Positions 7,550 through 16,730 of a stretch of 35,875 bases of DNA are shown piece by piece. Under the pieces are notes generated by a model that had not been told where the DNA came from, ran no database searches, and saw only the letters and a program-made list of their open reading frames with translations. The DNA is from Planctomycetota bacterium (GTDB taxonomy: Bacteria > Planctomycetota > JAJSAM01 > JAJVHW01). The stretch is from NCBI GenBank assembly GCA_021776825.1, contig JAJFFG010000062.1:1-35875 (forward strand). Direction: 5' to 3'. Both the position numbers and the translations under genes were made by a program. Every line of letters begins with the position of its first letter. The stretch's first letter is position 1.

Positions 7550-7790
7550 CCATAGGCCGACTGGGTGGGCCAGCGGTGGCGCCCCACGCTGCCAGCGGCC
7601 CGGAGTGCATCCCCGTCCGTCGCCGTATCCACGTCGAAGCGGCTGCTCACGCCCTCGCAGCGGCCGGTTTCAGCACGTCGTGCGCCATCCATGCAGAGCA
7701 TGGTCCCGTTCCCACGCACGAACTGCCTTCTCACTCATGCCCAGATCACCGTTCACGGCGACGACGCTCTGGTGCCCGCCGGGGGTCTAA
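7550..7790. other. Segment between two palindromic elements, no confident gene
   Basis: About 240 nt lie between element copies A and C. A plus-strand frame from GTG 7576 stays open to a TAG at 7792-7794 that again lies in the CTAG of an element. Its translation (HAASGPECIPV..., 72 codons) has no recognisable motif and no Shine-Dalgarno. It may be a gene remnant; coding is not supported strongly. Confidence 0.3.
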
Positions 7791-7853
7791 CTAGCAGCCT
7801 GTCGTGTCGACGGTCTCTCACCCGGCGACGCCGAACCTCCGACAGGCTGGTAG
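7791..7853. repeat. CTAG-ended palindromic element, copy C
   Basis: A 63-nt element with ends CTAGCAGCCTGTCG and CGACAGGCTGGTAG (13/14 inverted match). The ends match copies A and B, but the interior has diverged. It lies 4 nt from the stop codon of hflC (7857-7859, minus) and probably forms a hairpin at the 3' end of the sdh-hfl transcript. Confidence 0.7.
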
Positions 7854-7856
7854 CTG

Positions 7857-8810
7857 CTACTCCGTGCCGGGTGACACCAGAAAGCGATACAGCTCGCTGT
7901 TCGGTGACAACACCAGCGTGTGGTTGTCGCCGATGATCGTGCGGTAGGCCTCCAGCGAGCGCCAGAACGCGTAGAACTCCTCGTCGGCACGGTAGGCGTC
8001 CGAGTAAATCCGCGCCGCCTCGGCGTCCGCCCTCGCGACGATCTCGAGCGCCGCTCGCTCGGCCTCCGACGAGATGCGCTTCGCCTCCTTCTCACGCCTG
8101 CCCAGGATCTCGGCCTTGCGGCCCTGTCCCTCGGAGCGGTAGCGCTCCGCGATGCGGTTGCGCTCGGAGATCATTCGCGCGTAGACCGCCTCACGAACGT
8201 CGTCGCGGTACTTCAGCCGCTTGATGCGGACGTCCACGATCTCGATGCCGTACTCGAGCGCGAGCGTCTGCGCGGACGCCAGGATGCGCCGCGCGACCTC
8301 GTCACGGCCGATCTCCACGCGCTCCATGTCCTCGCTCGAGCCGAGCAGGTTCTCCTCACCGTCGTCGCGTTTCACGTCCAGCACACGGTTCGACGGCCGC
8401 ACGGACTCGACGAGGTTGTTCGCGCTGATGTGATCGCGCGTCGCGGAATCGATGATGTCGTCGAGACGACCCTGCGCACCGTTCGTCGTGCGCACGGTCT
8501 GGAGGAAGAGCAGCGGATCGGCGATGCGCCAACGCGCCGTCGTGTCGACCCAGATGAAGCGCTTGTCTGCCGTCGGGATCTCGTTCGCCTCGCCGTCCCA
8601 CTCGAGCATCCGCTTCTCAAAGCGATTGACCTCTTGGAGGAACGGCGTGCGGAAGTGCGGACCGGCGTCGGTGATCGCGTCCCCGACGGGCTTGCCGAAC
8701 TGGGTGATCACGACCTGCTCGTACTCGGCGATCGTGTAGAACGACGCCGATGTCACGATGGCCCCAACGATCAGGAGAATGACGCCGATGATGCCTCGGA
8801 GCGCCTTCAT
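7857..8810 (-). CDS. hflC: HflC, SPFH-family subunit of the HflKC complex
   Basis: 317 aa, near the usual length. Residues 5-26 form one N-terminal membrane anchor (GIIGVILLIVGAIVTSASFY). The SPFH/Band 7 domain follows, opening with AEYEQVVITQFGKPVGD and including WVDTTARWRIADPLLF and IDVRIKRL-type strands (IEIVDVRIKRLKYRDDV). A long coiled coil runs through ERNRIAERYRSEGQGRKAEI and AERAALEIVARADAEAARIY, and the C-terminal part YRADEEFYAFWRSLEAY is typical of HflC. The complex normally caps and restrains the FtsH protease in the inner membrane. Its ATG overlaps the hflK stop by 4 nt (ATGA), so the two are translationally coupled. Confidence 0.93.
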   Translation of the reverse strand: MKALRGIIGVILLIVGAIVTSASFYTIAEYEQVVITQFGKPVGDAITDAGPHFRTPFLQEVNRFEKRMLEWDGEANEIPTADKRFIWVDTTARWRIADPLLFLQTVRTTNGAQGRLDDIIDSATRDHISANNLVESVRPSNRVLDVKRDDGEENLLGSSEDMERVEIGRDEVARRILASAQTLALEYGIEIVDVRIKRLKYRDDVREAVYARMISERNRIAERYRSEGQGRKAEILGRREKEAKRISSEAERAALEIVARADAEAARIYSDAYRADEEFYAFWRSLEAYRTIIGDNHTLVLSPNSELYRFLVSPGTE

Positions 8811-9799
8811 CGGACACCTCCCTGGCCCTCGAGAGGCAGTAGTTTCAGCACGCCGCCCTCGCTCGCCACGACGATGCGCTTGACCTTCGGCAGCACCTCT
8901 TCCAGCGTCTCGAGGTAGAGGCGCTTGCGCGTCACGACACGCGAGCGCTTGTACTCCGCAAGAAGCTCCGTGAACTTCGCGATCTCGCCCTGCGCGCGGT
9001 TGGTGCGGTCGATCGCGTAGCCCTCGGACTCGGCGATCCGCTGGCGGCCCTCGCCAGATGCGAGGGGGATGACGCGGTTGTACTCCTGCATCGCCTCGTT
9101 CTCGAGCTGGCTGCGCTCCTGCTGCGCCTTGTTCACCTCGTTGAAGCTGTCGGACACCTTCGGGGGCGGGGTCACGTTCTGCAGCTGCACCGTCACGACG
9201 CGCACTCCGGCCTTGTAGTCGTCGAGGCTCTTCGAGAGACGCTTCTGCATCAGCGCCGCAACCGACTCACGGTTGCGCAGCACCTCGTCGATCGTGTGGT
9301 CACCAACGACCGCGCGCATCGCGGACTCAGACAGGTCGCGGATGGCGCGGTCCGGATCGCGCACCTGGAACAGGTACTCCTCCGGATTGGCGATCTGGTA
9401 CTGCACGACCCACGAGACGCTGACGATGTTCAGGTCGCCCGTGAGCATCAGCTTGACGGCGCGATCCTCGTCCGACTCGGGCCGATAGGTCGTGCGGATG
9501 CCGGTCTTCTGCGTGCCGAAGCCGAACTCGAGCTTCCGCACCTCGGTGACCGGCACCTTCACCGCGGTGTCGATGCCGAAGGGGAGCTTGAAGTGCAGGC
9601 CTGGGTCCGCCGTCGAGACGTGCTTGCCGAAACGCAACACGACGGCCTTCTCCTCGGGCGCGACCGTGTAGTAGCTGCTGAACAAGAGCACCACGACCAC
9701 GATGACGCCGAGCGCTGCGGCAAGTGCGCGCGCTACGGCCTTCGGGTCGACGTTCTGGGGCGGCTTCCAGGCACCGCCGGCGTCGCGAAACGCATCCAT
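8807..9799 (-). CDS. hflK: HflK, SPFH-family subunit of the HflKC complex
   Basis: 330 aa. After a short cytoplasmic N-terminus with a GGAWKPPQNVD stretch there is one membrane segment (about residues 24-42, ALAAALGVIVVVVLLFSS). Then comes YYTVAPEEKAVVLRFGKHV, the hallmark start of the HflK SPFH domain. Other family features are LTGDLNIVSVSWVVQYQIAN, the VQLQNVTPPPKVSDSFNEVN block, and the coiled coil rich in Q/E/R (KAQQERSQLENEAMQEYN). The start at 9799 is 5 nt after the sdhB stop, placing it in the sdh transcript. With HflC it forms the membrane assembly that modulates FtsH. Confidence 0.93.
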   Translation of the reverse strand: MDAFRDAGGAWKPPQNVDPKAVARALAAALGVIVVVVLLFSSYYTVAPEEKAVVLRFGKHVSTADPGLHFKLPFGIDTAVKVPVTEVRKLEFGFGTQKTGIRTTYRPESDEDRAVKLMLTGDLNIVSVSWVVQYQIANPEEYLFQVRDPDRAIRDLSESAMRAVVGDHTIDEVLRNRESVAALMQKRLSKSLDDYKAGVRVVTVQLQNVTPPPKVSDSFNEVNKAQQERSQLENEAMQEYNRVIPLASGEGRQRIAESEGYAIDRTNRAQGEIAKFTELLAEYKRSRVVTRKRLYLETLEEVLPKVKRIVVASEGGVLKLLPLEGQGGVR

Positions 9800-9803
9800 G
9801 GGA

Positions 9804-10553
9804 TCAGTCCTTCGCCGTGAGGCTGGCCTTCAGGTAATCGCGGTTCATTCGCGCGATCCACTCGACGTGGATCTCCTTCGGGCACGCGTCCATGCACTCG
9901 TAGTGGTTCGTGCAGTTGCCGAACCCCTCTGCGTCCATCTGCTCGACCATCGCACGCGCACGCGCTCCGCGCTCGACCTGTCCCTGCGGAAGTTGGCCGA
10001 GGTGCGCGATCTTCGCGGCCGTGAACAGCATCGCCGAGGCGTTCGGGCAGGCTGCGACGCAGGCTCCGCAGCCGATGCAGGCCGCCGCGTCCATCGCGGA
10101 CTCGGCAGCCACCTTCGGGATCTGGATCTCGTTCGCGTCGGGCGTCCCACCGGTGTTCACCGACACGTAGCCGCCGGCCTGGATGATGCGGTCGAACGCA
10201 TCTCGGTCGACGACAAGGTCCTTCAGCACCGGGAACGCCTTCGCGCGGAACGGCTCGACGTGGATGTCGTCGCCGTCCTGGAACGATCGCATGTGCACCT
10301 GGCACGTGGTCACCGCGCGCTCCGGGCTGTGCGGGACGCCGTCGATCACCATCGAGCACGCACCGCAGATGCCCTCGCGGCAGTCGTGCTCGAATGCGAT
10401 CGGCTCCTTGCCGTCGGCGAGCAGCTTCTCGTTCAGGAGATCGATCATCTCCAGGAACGACATCTCCGGCGTGATGCCGTCGACGTCGTGGGCCTCCATC
10501 GCACCCTTGGCATTCGGGCCCGACTGGCGCCAGACGTGCAGCTTGAAGCGCAT
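9804..10553 (-). CDS. sdhB: Succinate dehydrogenase/fumarate reductase iron-sulfur subunit
   Basis: 249 aa. The N-terminal ferredoxin-like domain carries the [2Fe-2S] ligands C58, C63, C66 and C84 (CREGICGAC ... TTC). The C-terminal domain has [12 protein letters not shown] (C159, C162, C165, C169) and [17 protein letters not shown] (C214, C220, C224) for the [4Fe-4S] and [3Fe-4S] clusters. It passes electrons from the flavin of SdhA to the membrane quinone site. The motif [13 protein letters not shown] resembles the group with a single cytochrome b558 anchor rather than the E. coli four-subunit type. It lies 2 nt after sdhA. Confidence 0.94.
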   Translation of the reverse strand: MRFKLHVWRQSGPNAKGAMEAHDVDGITPEMSFLEMIDLLNEKLLADGKEPIAFEHDCREGICGACSMVIDGVPHSPERAVTTCQVHMRSFQDGDDIHVEPFRAKAFPVLKDLVVDRDAFDRIIQAGGYVSVNTGGTPDANEIQIPKVAAESAMDAAACIGCGACVAACPNASAMLFTAAKIAHLGQLPQGQVERGARARAMVEQMDAEGFGNCTNHYECMDACPKEIHVEWIARMNRDYLKASLTAKD

Positions 10554-10555
10554 GG

Positions 10556-12469
10556 CTACTTGTAGCTCCGGGTGGAAAGGGGCACGTGCTCGAACGTGAA
10601 GTGCTCTTTGTTCAGCGCGGGAGGCGCGTCGTCGCCCTGGTACTCCCAGACGGAGCCGAAGCAGAAGTCGTCGTCACGCCGCAGCGCTTCGCCTTCCTCG
10701 GTCTTGTACTCCTCGCGGAAGTGGCCGCCGCACGACTCCTCGCGGTCGAGGGCATCGCGGCACATCAGCTCCGCGAACTCCAGGAAGTCGGCCACGCGCC
10801 CGGCCTTTTCGAGCGTCTGGTTCAGGTCGGCACCGCTGCCGGGAATGGAGACGTCGGACCAGAACGCCGCGCGGATCTCCGGGATGCGCCGGAGCGCCTC
10901 CTCCAATCCCTCGCGCGTGCGCGACATGCCGCACTTGTCCCACATGAGCCGACCGAGCTCAGCGTGGAACGAGTCGGGCGAGCGCTTGCCATTCACGGCG
11001 AGCAACGTTGCGGTCCGCGCGTTCACCTCGGCCTCGACCTCGGTGAAGCAGGCGGCGTCGGCGGCGACTCCGGAGTTGCCCGCCCGCGCGAGGAAGTCAC
11101 CGATCGTGTAGGGCAGCACGAAGTAGCCGTCGGCGAGTCCCTGCATCAGCGCGCTCGCGCCGAGGCGGTTCGAGCCGTGGTCGGAGAAATTCGCCTCGCC
11201 GATCACGTGCAGGCCCGGGATCGAGCTCATGAGGTTGTAGTCCACCCAGAGCCCGCCCATCGTGTAGTGGGGCGCGGGGTAGATCACCATCGGGGTCTCG
11301 TACGGGTTCGAGTCCGTGATGTGGTGGTACATGTCGAACAGGTTGCCGTAGCGCGCTGCCACGGCGTCGCGCCCGACGCGCTGGATCGCATCGCGGAAGT
11401 CCAGGAACACGCCGCGCCCGCCGGGGCCCACGCCGTGGCCCGCGTCGCATCGCTCCTTCGCGGCGCGCGACGCAACGTCACGCGGAACGAGGTTCCCGAA
11501 CGACGGGTAGCGACGCTCGAGGTAGTAGTCGCGATCCGCCTCGGGGATCTGGTTCGCGGGACGCGTGTCGCCGGCCTTCGTCGGGGTCCACACGCGACCG
11601 TCGTTGCGCAACGACTCCGACATCAGCGTCGTCTTCGACACGTGATCGCCGCTCGGCGGAATGCCGGTCGGGTGGATCTGCGTGAAGCACGGGTTGGCGA
11701 ACCCGGCGCCGCGCTTGTACGCGCGGTAGGTCGCCGTGACGTTGCAGGCTTTCGCGTTCGTCGAGAGGAAGAAGACGTTGCTGTAGCCACCGGTGGCGAG
11801 CACGACGGCGTCGGCGGCCCGCGACACAACCTCTCCGGTGACCAGATTGCGCGTGACGATGCCGCGCGCACGTCCGTCCGACACGACGACGTCGAGCATC
11901 TCCTCGCGGGTCCGCATCGTGACCTTGCCCAGGTGGATCTGACGGCTGAGCGCCTGATAGGCGCCGAGCAGCAGCTGCTGGCCGGTCTGGCCGCGAGCGT
12001 AGAACGTGCGCGAGACCTGCGCGCCACCGAACGAGCGGTTGGCGAGGAGTCCGCCGTACTCGCGTGCGAACGGAACGCCCTGCGCGACGCACTGATCGAT
12101 GATGTTGTTCGACACCTGCGCCAGACGATGGACGTTGGCCTCGCGGGCGCGGAAGTCGCCGCCCTTCACGGTGTCGTAGAACAGGCGCCAGATGCTGTCG
12201 CCGTCGTTCGGGTAGTTCTTCGCCGCGTTGATGCCGCCCTGAGCCGCGATCGAGTGCGCGCGCCGGGGGCTGTCGTGGAACGTGAAGGCCTCGACGTCGT
12301 AGCCGAGCTCCGCCATGCTCGCAGCGGCCGAGGCACCGGCGAGTCCGGTGCCGACGATGATGACCTTGAACTTCCGCTTGTTGGCCGGGTTGACGAGCTT
12401 CATCTCACGCCGGTGGCGGTCCCACTTCTCGGCGATCGGTCCGTCCGGGATCTTGGCGTCGAGCTGCAT
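10556..12469 (-). CDS. sdhA: Succinate dehydrogenase/fumarate reductase flavoprotein subunit
   Basis: 637 aa from ATG 12469, which overlaps the sdhC stop by one base (TGATG). The frame stays open further upstream, but that part is antisense to the sdhC message frame and Arg-rich. FAD-binding motif VGTGLAGAS is at residues 39-47. HSIAAQGG at 72-79 carries the histidine normally bound covalently to FAD. Active-site blocks are present: [33 protein letters not shown] and [10 protein letters not shown]. It oxidises succinate to fumarate, or the reverse, on the cytoplasmic side. The long form with [17 protein letters not shown] near the C-terminus fits the Bacillus/Bacteroides-type enzymes. Confidence 0.95.
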   Translation of the reverse strand: MQLDAKIPDGPIAEKWDRHRREMKLVNPANKRKFKVIIVGTGLAGASAAASMAELGYDVEAFTFHDSPRRAHSIAAQGGINAAKNYPNDGDSIWRLFYDTVKGGDFRAREANVHRLAQVSNNIIDQCVAQGVPFAREYGGLLANRSFGGAQVSRTFYARGQTGQQLLLGAYQALSRQIHLGKVTMRTREEMLDVVVSDGRARGIVTRNLVTGEVVSRAADAVVLATGGYSNVFFLSTNAKACNVTATYRAYKRGAGFANPCFTQIHPTGIPPSGDHVSKTTLMSESLRNDGRVWTPTKAGDTRPANQIPEADRDYYLERRYPSFGNLVPRDVASRAAKERCDAGHGVGPGGRGVFLDFRDAIQRVGRDAVAARYGNLFDMYHHITDSNPYETPMVIYPAPHYTMGGLWVDYNLMSSIPGLHVIGEANFSDHGSNRLGASALMQGLADGYFVLPYTIGDFLARAGNSGVAADAACFTEVEAEVNARTATLLAVNGKRSPDSFHAELGRLMWDKCGMSRTREGLEEALRRIPEIRAAFWSDVSIPGSGADLNQTLEKAGRVADFLEFAELMCRDALDREESCGGHFREEYKTEEGEALRRDDDFCFGSVWEYQGDDAPPALNKEHFTFEHVPLSTRSYK

Positions 12470-13167
12470 CAGAGCACCACTCCTTCCGGCACGAAACCGG
12501 CCAGGATCGCGAGCGGGATCGAGCAGTTGCCGATCACGACGACGGCCGCGACGGCACGCCCCGCGCCGCGCTCGAGGAACGCGAGCTGAGGATGTTGTAC
12601 GCCGAGTGACTGGAAGAGACTCGACACGCCGTGCATCAGGTGCAGTCCGAGCAAGAGCTGCGCAACGACGTAGGCGCACGAGACCGGGATGCTCTGGAAG
12701 CCGAGGACGACCATCTTGGCGACATCGTGGCGTCCGGCGGAGTCGACCATGCCTTCAGCGGCGAACTCGGGGTGCGTGACGCCGAGCGTGAAGTGCAGCA
12801 GGTGGAAGATCACGAACGCCAGCACGATCAGGCCGCTCATGAGCATCGTGCGTGCGGCGTAGGTCGTCCGCTGGTTGACCTGGACGACATACGCGTCAGG
12901 ACGGGCAGCGCGGTTGGCGAGGGTCAGTCGGATCGCCGTCGCGATGTGCATCACGAAGACGACGACCAGCCCGATGCGCGCGCCCCAGAGCAGAGGTCCG
13001 CTGTCCTTCAGCATCTGCGCGTAGGCGTTCAGCTTCTCCTGACCCGCGAAGATCTGGAGGTTGCCGACCAGGTGCCCGAGCACGAAGCCCAGCAGGGCCA
13101 GTCCGGTCAGGGCCATCAACGTCTTCGATCCGACCGACGATCGAAGCGCATTCCGCAAGCTGCTCAT
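12469..13167 (-). CDS. sdhC: Succinate dehydrogenase cytochrome b558 subunit
   Basis: 232 aa. Start 13167 is chosen because GGAGG lies 6 nt upstream and the family N-terminus follows ([20 protein letters not shown]). Five membrane helices are visible, at about residues 17-36, 62-83, 108-130, 154-177 and 202-224. Histidines at H32 (GHLVGN), H74 (VMHIATA), H122/H125 (FHLLHF) and H176/H179 (GLHLMHG) include the likely ligands for two haems and line the quinone site. It anchors SdhAB and hands electrons to quinone. It is the first gene of sdhC-sdhA-sdhB-hflK-hflC. Confidence 0.92.
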   Translation of the reverse strand: MSSLRNALRSSVGSKTLMALTGLALLGFVLGHLVGNLQIFAGQEKLNAYAQMLKDSGPLLWGARIGLVVVFVMHIATAIRLTLANRAARPDAYVVQVNQRTTYAARTMLMSGLIVLAFVIFHLLHFTLGVTHPEFAAEGMVDSAGRHDVAKMVVLGFQSIPVSCAYVVAQLLLGLHLMHGVSSLFQSLGVQHPQLAFLERGAGRAVAAVVVIGNCSIPLAILAGFVPEGVVL

Positions 13168-13281
13168 CCAACGCCTCCGGGGGCCGCGAGATGCGGCGGA
13201 GCCCCACGTCGTGGAGCGTCCGTATCGAGAACACACCACGTCCTCGCCGCACTCCCATGGGTCCGGTCGAGGAAGCGCTCA

Positions 13282-13287
13282 ATGGTA
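13282..13287 (-). promoter_or_regulatory. Candidate -10 element of the sdhCAB-hflKC operon
   Basis: On the minus strand TACCAT (in CTGCTACCATTG) lies about 115 nt before the sdhC start. It fits the TANNNT pattern seen before other genes. No -35 is evident. Confidence 0.3.
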
Positions 13288-13368
13288 GCAGCGGTCCCGG
13301 GGGGAGACGAAGCCTCCCCAGGGGTCGAGCTCGCGACCTAAGTCACGATTGAGAACGAAGTTACACGA

Positions 13369-13917
13369 TCAGAGATCCCCGCGGTGCAGGTCCATCTTGC
13401 CGACGAACTCGCGCTTGCCGTCGGCCCGGACCGTCCACTCCGACTGGATGTGGTCGTCGCCCAAGAAACGGAGGACCGCCCAGTGCATGTGCGTCGCGTC
13501 CAGGCTCGGTGCGTTCCCGAGGGCCGTGGCCTCGAACGAGACCTCGTCGGCGCTCGTGATCGGATCGGCCTCCATGTACGGCTGGTTGCCCATCGCGCAG
13601 TAGTGCGTCAGCACCAACTGACCGTTGTTCACGGTGTAGACCGTGACCATCTCGTGCGGCTGGCCCGCGAAGACGGTCTCGATGAGTGCGCTGCCGTTCG
13701 ACGAGACGCGATAGTCGACCGTCGTCTGGCCGGCCTGCTCACCCTCTCCGAACTGCCCGACCCACTGGCCCTCGAGGCCCTTCATCCGCTCGAACATCTG
13801 GTCCGAACTCACGGCACCGGCCGCGCGCGTAGCGCCCGGTGCGGCGCAGGCCGTGAGGCCCACGGTCAGCGTCAGCGCGAGTCCCAGGATCATCGTCTTC
13901 CACATCGTCTGCCACAT
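13369..13917 (-). CDS. DUF1579-like lipoprotein, 182 aa
   Basis: ATG 13917 is preceded by GGGAGGA at 9 nt. The N-terminus is a lipoprotein signal peptide with lipobox LTAC at residues 21-24 (LTLTVGLTACAAPG). The mature part runs MFERMKGLEGQWVGQFGEGE, then strands with VDYRVSSNGSALIETVFAG, MVTVYTVNNGQLVLTHYCAM, and later HMHWAVLRFLGDDHIQSEWT. This is the lipocalin-like layout of DUF1579-type proteins (G-x-W near the start, ...Y...HYC in the middle). A small-ligand-binding role is only a guess from that fold. It is divergent from the aldo/keto reductase and separate from sdhC. Confidence 0.8.
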   Translation of the reverse strand: MWQTMWKTMILGLALTLTVGLTACAAPGATRAAGAVSSDQMFERMKGLEGQWVGQFGEGEQAGQTTVDYRVSSNGSALIETVFAGQPHEMVTVYTVNNGQLVLTHYCAMGNQPYMEADPITSADEVSFEATALGNAPSLDATHMHWAVLRFLGDDHIQSEWTVRADGKREFVGKMDLHRGDL

Positions 13918-14000
13918 TGCGTCCGTCCTCCCATCCGCTCGGCGGCAGAGTAGCCCGACACGCCACCCGGACGCCACGGGGGATCGGGCGGAACGGAACC

Positions 14001-14008
14001 GGTACGGT
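14001..14008 (+). promoter_or_regulatory. Candidate extended -10 element of the aldo/keto reductase gene
   Basis: GGTACGGT lies about 40 nt before the start, the same octamer as at 772-779 and 22654-22647. No -35 is clear. Confidence 0.35.
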
Positions 14009-14046
14009 CGAGGTCGGAGCGGTTCGGCAGACGGAGGATGAGCGAG

Positions 14047-15009
14047 ATGGAGTATCGGCGGCTCGGGGACGCAGGGATCGTGGTGAGCAAGCTCAGCCTC
14101 GGCGGCTGGACGACGTTCGGCGGGAGCGTGAAGGACGACGATCAGGTCCGAACGATCCTCACGGCGGCCTTCGACGCCGGCGTGAACTTCTTCGACATCG
14201 CCGACGTGTACGCAGGCGGCGAGGCGGAACGGGTCATGGGCCGAGTCCTGCGCGCGATGCCGCGGCACGAGCTCGTCATCTCGACCAAGTGCTTCTGGCC
14301 CTTCAGCAAGGCGCCGAACGACCGCGGCCTCTCGCGCAAGCACGTCATCGAGTCGGTCGAGCGCAGCCTGAAGCGGATCGGGACGGACTACGTCGATCTG
14401 TTCTTCTGCCACCGCTACGACACCGACACCCCCACCGACGAGACGGTGCGCGCGATGGAGGACCTGATCCGGCAGGGCAAGATCCTCTACTGGGGCACGA
14501 GCGAGTGGACGGGCGACCAGATCCGCGAGGCCGTCGACGCCGCCGACCGGCGCAACGCCTACCGCCCCACCGTGGAGCAGCCGCAGTACAACCTGCTGAC
14601 GCGATCGAAGGTCGAGCAGGACGTGATGCCGGCCGTGCGCGACGCCGGCATGGGCGTGGTTGTCTGGAGCCCGCTGGCATCGGGACTGTTGACCGGAAAG
14701 TACGACGACGGCGTCCCGGACGACTCGCGCTTCGGACGCATCGGCTGGCTGAAGGACCAGTTGCGCACCGACGAGAACCTGGAGCGTGTCCGCGGGCTCG
14801 AGGCCGTGGCGGACGACGTCGGCTGCACACGGACGCAGCTCGCGCTCGCCTGGGCCGCCTCGCAGCCTGGCATCTCCAGCGTGATCCTCGGCGCGACCAG
14901 CGTCGCCCAGCTCGAGGAGAACCTGGCCGCGCACGACGTCGAGATCTCGCCGGAAACGGCGACACGCATCGACGAGCTGTTCCCCCCGTCGCTCGCGCTT
15001 CCCGCGTAG
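14047..15009 (+). CDS. Aldo/keto reductase, Kv-beta/YghZ-like
   Basis: The start at 14047 (MEYRRLGDAGIVVSKLSLGG) has GGAGG 9 nt upstream; an ATG at 14038 is in frame but directly abuts that site. The protein is 320 aa, a complete (beta/alpha)8 NADPH-dependent reductase. The catalytic tetrad is visible: Asp and Tyr in NFFDIADVYAGGEAE, Lys in VISTKCFW, His in LFFCHRYD. Later family marks are ILYWGTSEWTGDQI, QPQYNLLTRSKVE, WSPLASGLLTGKY and VILGATSVAQLEENL. This fits AKR6/AKR14-type enzymes that reduce aldehydes, including methylglyoxal. The natural substrate cannot be read from the sequence. Confidence 0.92.
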   Translation: MEYRRLGDAGIVVSKLSLGGWTTFGGSVKDDDQVRTILTAAFDAGVNFFDIADVYAGGEAERVMGRVLRAMPRHELVISTKCFWPFSKAPNDRGLSRKHVIESVERSLKRIGTDYVDLFFCHRYDTDTPTDETVRAMEDLIRQGKILYWGTSEWTGDQIREAVDAADRRNAYRPTVEQPQYNLLTRSKVEQDVMPAVRDAGMGVVVWSPLASGLLTGKYDDGVPDDSRFGRIGWLKDQLRTDENLERVRGLEAVADDVGCTRTQLALAWAASQPGISSVILGATSVAQLEENLAAHDVEISPETATRIDELFPPSLALPA

Positions 15010-15015
15010 CAGGCG

Positions 15016-15021
15016 TAGCAT
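15016..15021 (+). promoter_or_regulatory. Candidate -10 element of the TM-helix-repeat gene
   Basis: TAGCAT lies 73 nt before the ATG at 15094, just after the aldo/keto reductase stop. It matches the local TANNNT pattern. Confidence 0.3.
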
Positions 15022-15093
15022 CGTCCCGGGACCGGGAGCGCAGACGCCGCGGCTCGAAGTCGACGGACGTCCCTCCCGCGAGGGAGGAACGCG

Positions 15094-16629
15094 ATGCCCG
15101 AGAACTTCGAGAACTTCACCGACTGGATGCAGCAGACCCTGCCGCAGGTGCTCATGGGCATCGGGATCCTGGTCGTCGGCTGGCTGGCCGCGCTGATTCT
15201 GTCCAGCGTCGTCCGCGCGCTGTTCAACAAGACGTCGATCGACGAGAAGCTCGGCAGCCTTCTCGCGGGCGAGGGCAAGGCCGCCTACCCGATCGACCGC
15301 TGGCTCGCGATGCTCGTCAAGGGCCTCGTGCTGCTCTACACGCTGGTGGTCTTCGTCGACTACCTCGGCCTCGAGCAGGCCACGGCGCCGCTCGACGCGT
15401 TGCTCTCGAAGATCATGGAGTTCCTGCCGAACCTGGCAGGCGCCGGGATCCTCCTGTTCGTCGGCTGGCTTGTGGCGCTCGCGCTGCGCGCGCTCGTCGA
15501 GAAGTCGGTCGACAAGCTCGGCATCGACAAGCGCGTGAACGAAGCCACGGGCGACGAAGCGCCCGACGTGTCCATCGGCAAGAGCATCGGCACGGCCGTC
15601 TACTGGATCGTTCTGTTCGTCTTCCTGCTTCTGATCCTCGACTCGCTCGAGTTCCAGGAGGCGCTGGAGCCGCTGAGCGCGATGACCACCAAGGTCTTCG
15701 AGTTCCTCCCGAACCTGCTCAGCGCGGCGTTCATCCTGCTGATCGGCTGGTTCGCCGCGAACATCATCCGGCGTATCGTCACCTCGGTGACCGCGGCGCT
15801 CGGCATCGACCGGCTCGCAGACCGGACCGGCATCTCCAAGGCCGGCACGGGCACGCTCTCCGGCCTGCTGGGCACCATCGCGTTCCTGCTCGTGCTGCTG
15901 CCCGTGCTCGCGATGTCGCTCGACGCCCTGAAGCTGAGCGCGGTCTCCGACCCGATCAAGGGCATGCTGACGACGCTCGCCGACGCGATCCCGATGCTGC
16001 TCTTCGCGGCTGTGATCCTTGGTGTCGCGGTCGTCGTCGGCCGACTGATCTCGGGCCTCGTCGCCGACTTCCTCGCGCGGATCGGGTTCGACAACATCCT
16101 CGGTGTCCTCGGGCTCTCGACCGCGAAGGGCGCGACGGACGAGAATCCGCGTCGCCCCTCCGCCATCGCGGGTCAGATCGTGTTCATTGCGATCCTCCTC
16201 TTCGCCAGCATGGAGGCGCTCGACAAGCTCGAGCTGACGTCGGTCTCGGAGCTGGTCGGCGAGTTCATCGAGCTCGCCGGTGGCTGGCTGTTCGGGCTGC
16301 TGATCTTCGGCCTCGGACTCTGGCTGGCGAACTTCGTCGCCGGTGTCATCCGTGAACGGGACACGCGCTCGAGCGCGCTGCTCGCACGCGCCGCCTGGAT
16401 CGGCATCGCCACGCTGGCGGGCATCGAGGCTCTGACGCGCATGGGCGTAGCGGACGACGTTGTGAAGGATGTCGTCCGGATCGTCCTGGCCGCCTCCGGC
16501 CTGGCGTTGGCCCTCGCGTTCGGCCTGGGTTGCAAGGAGCAGGCGTCGGATCAACTGCGGCAGTGGCGCGGCGGCTGCGAGAGCGACGACGACGAGGCGT
16601 GCGGCGATGACGAGGCGGCCGCCGAGTAG
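15094..16629 (+). CDS. MscS/CmpX-like membrane protein with TM-helix repeats
   Basis: 511 aa; ATG 15094 follows GGGAGG by 5 nt. About 11 membrane helices are predictable. A unit of the form LPN-x-GAGILLFVGW followed by an amphipathic helix and LGIDK or LGIDR recurs at about residues 15-50, 109-146, 206-245 and 300-338, with a fifth weaker copy near 390. This is the TM_helix repeat found in CmpX-type relatives of small mechanosensitive channels. The last segment, VRIVLAASGLALALAFGLGC, resembles the pore-lining helix of MscS-type proteins and is followed by an acidic tail (CESDDDEACGDDE). The beta domain of classical MscS is missing. A role in sensing membrane tension is inferred from the family. 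Confidence 0.85.
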   Translation: MPENFENFTDWMQQTLPQVLMGIGILVVGWLAALILSSVVRALFNKTSIDEKLGSLLAGEGKAAYPIDRWLAMLVKGLVLLYTLVVFVDYLGLEQATAPLDALLSKIMEFLPNLAGAGILLFVGWLVALALRALVEKSVDKLGIDKRVNEATGDEAPDVSIGKSIGTAVYWIVLFVFLLLILDSLEFQEALEPLSAMTTKVFEFLPNLLSAAFILLIGWFAANIIRRIVTSVTAALGIDRLADRTGISKAGTGTLSGLLGTIAFLLVLLPVLAMSLDALKLSAVSDPIKGMLTTLADAIPMLLFAAVILGVAVVVGRLISGLVADFLARIGFDNILGVLGLSTAKGATDENPRRPSAIAGQIVFIAILLFASMEALDKLELTSVSELVGEFIELAGGWLFGLLIFGLGLWLANFVAGVIRERDTRSSALLARAAWIGIATLAGIEALTRMGVADDVVKDVVRIVLAASGLALALAFGLGCKEQASDQLRQWRGGCESDDDEACGDDEAAAE

Positions 16630-16681
16630 TCGGCCGAAAACCACCGCGGCCGTCCGCCCAGCGCACGCCGCCGGGTTCGGG

Positions 16682-16687
16682 TATGCT
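16682..16687 (+). promoter_or_regulatory. Candidate extended -10 element of the 16731 gene
   Basis: GGGTATGCT (TATGCT at 16682-16687) lies 44 nt upstream of the ATG. The same hexamer precedes the 18239 gene. Confidence 0.4.
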
Positions 16688-16730
16688 GCCCGGACCCGGA
16701 GGACGCGTCTGCCCGGGCTCGGAGGATGAC

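Noticed and set aside
10586..12589. 667-codon plus-strand frame
   Set aside because: Antisense of sdhA, whose catalytic motifs are all present on the minus strand.
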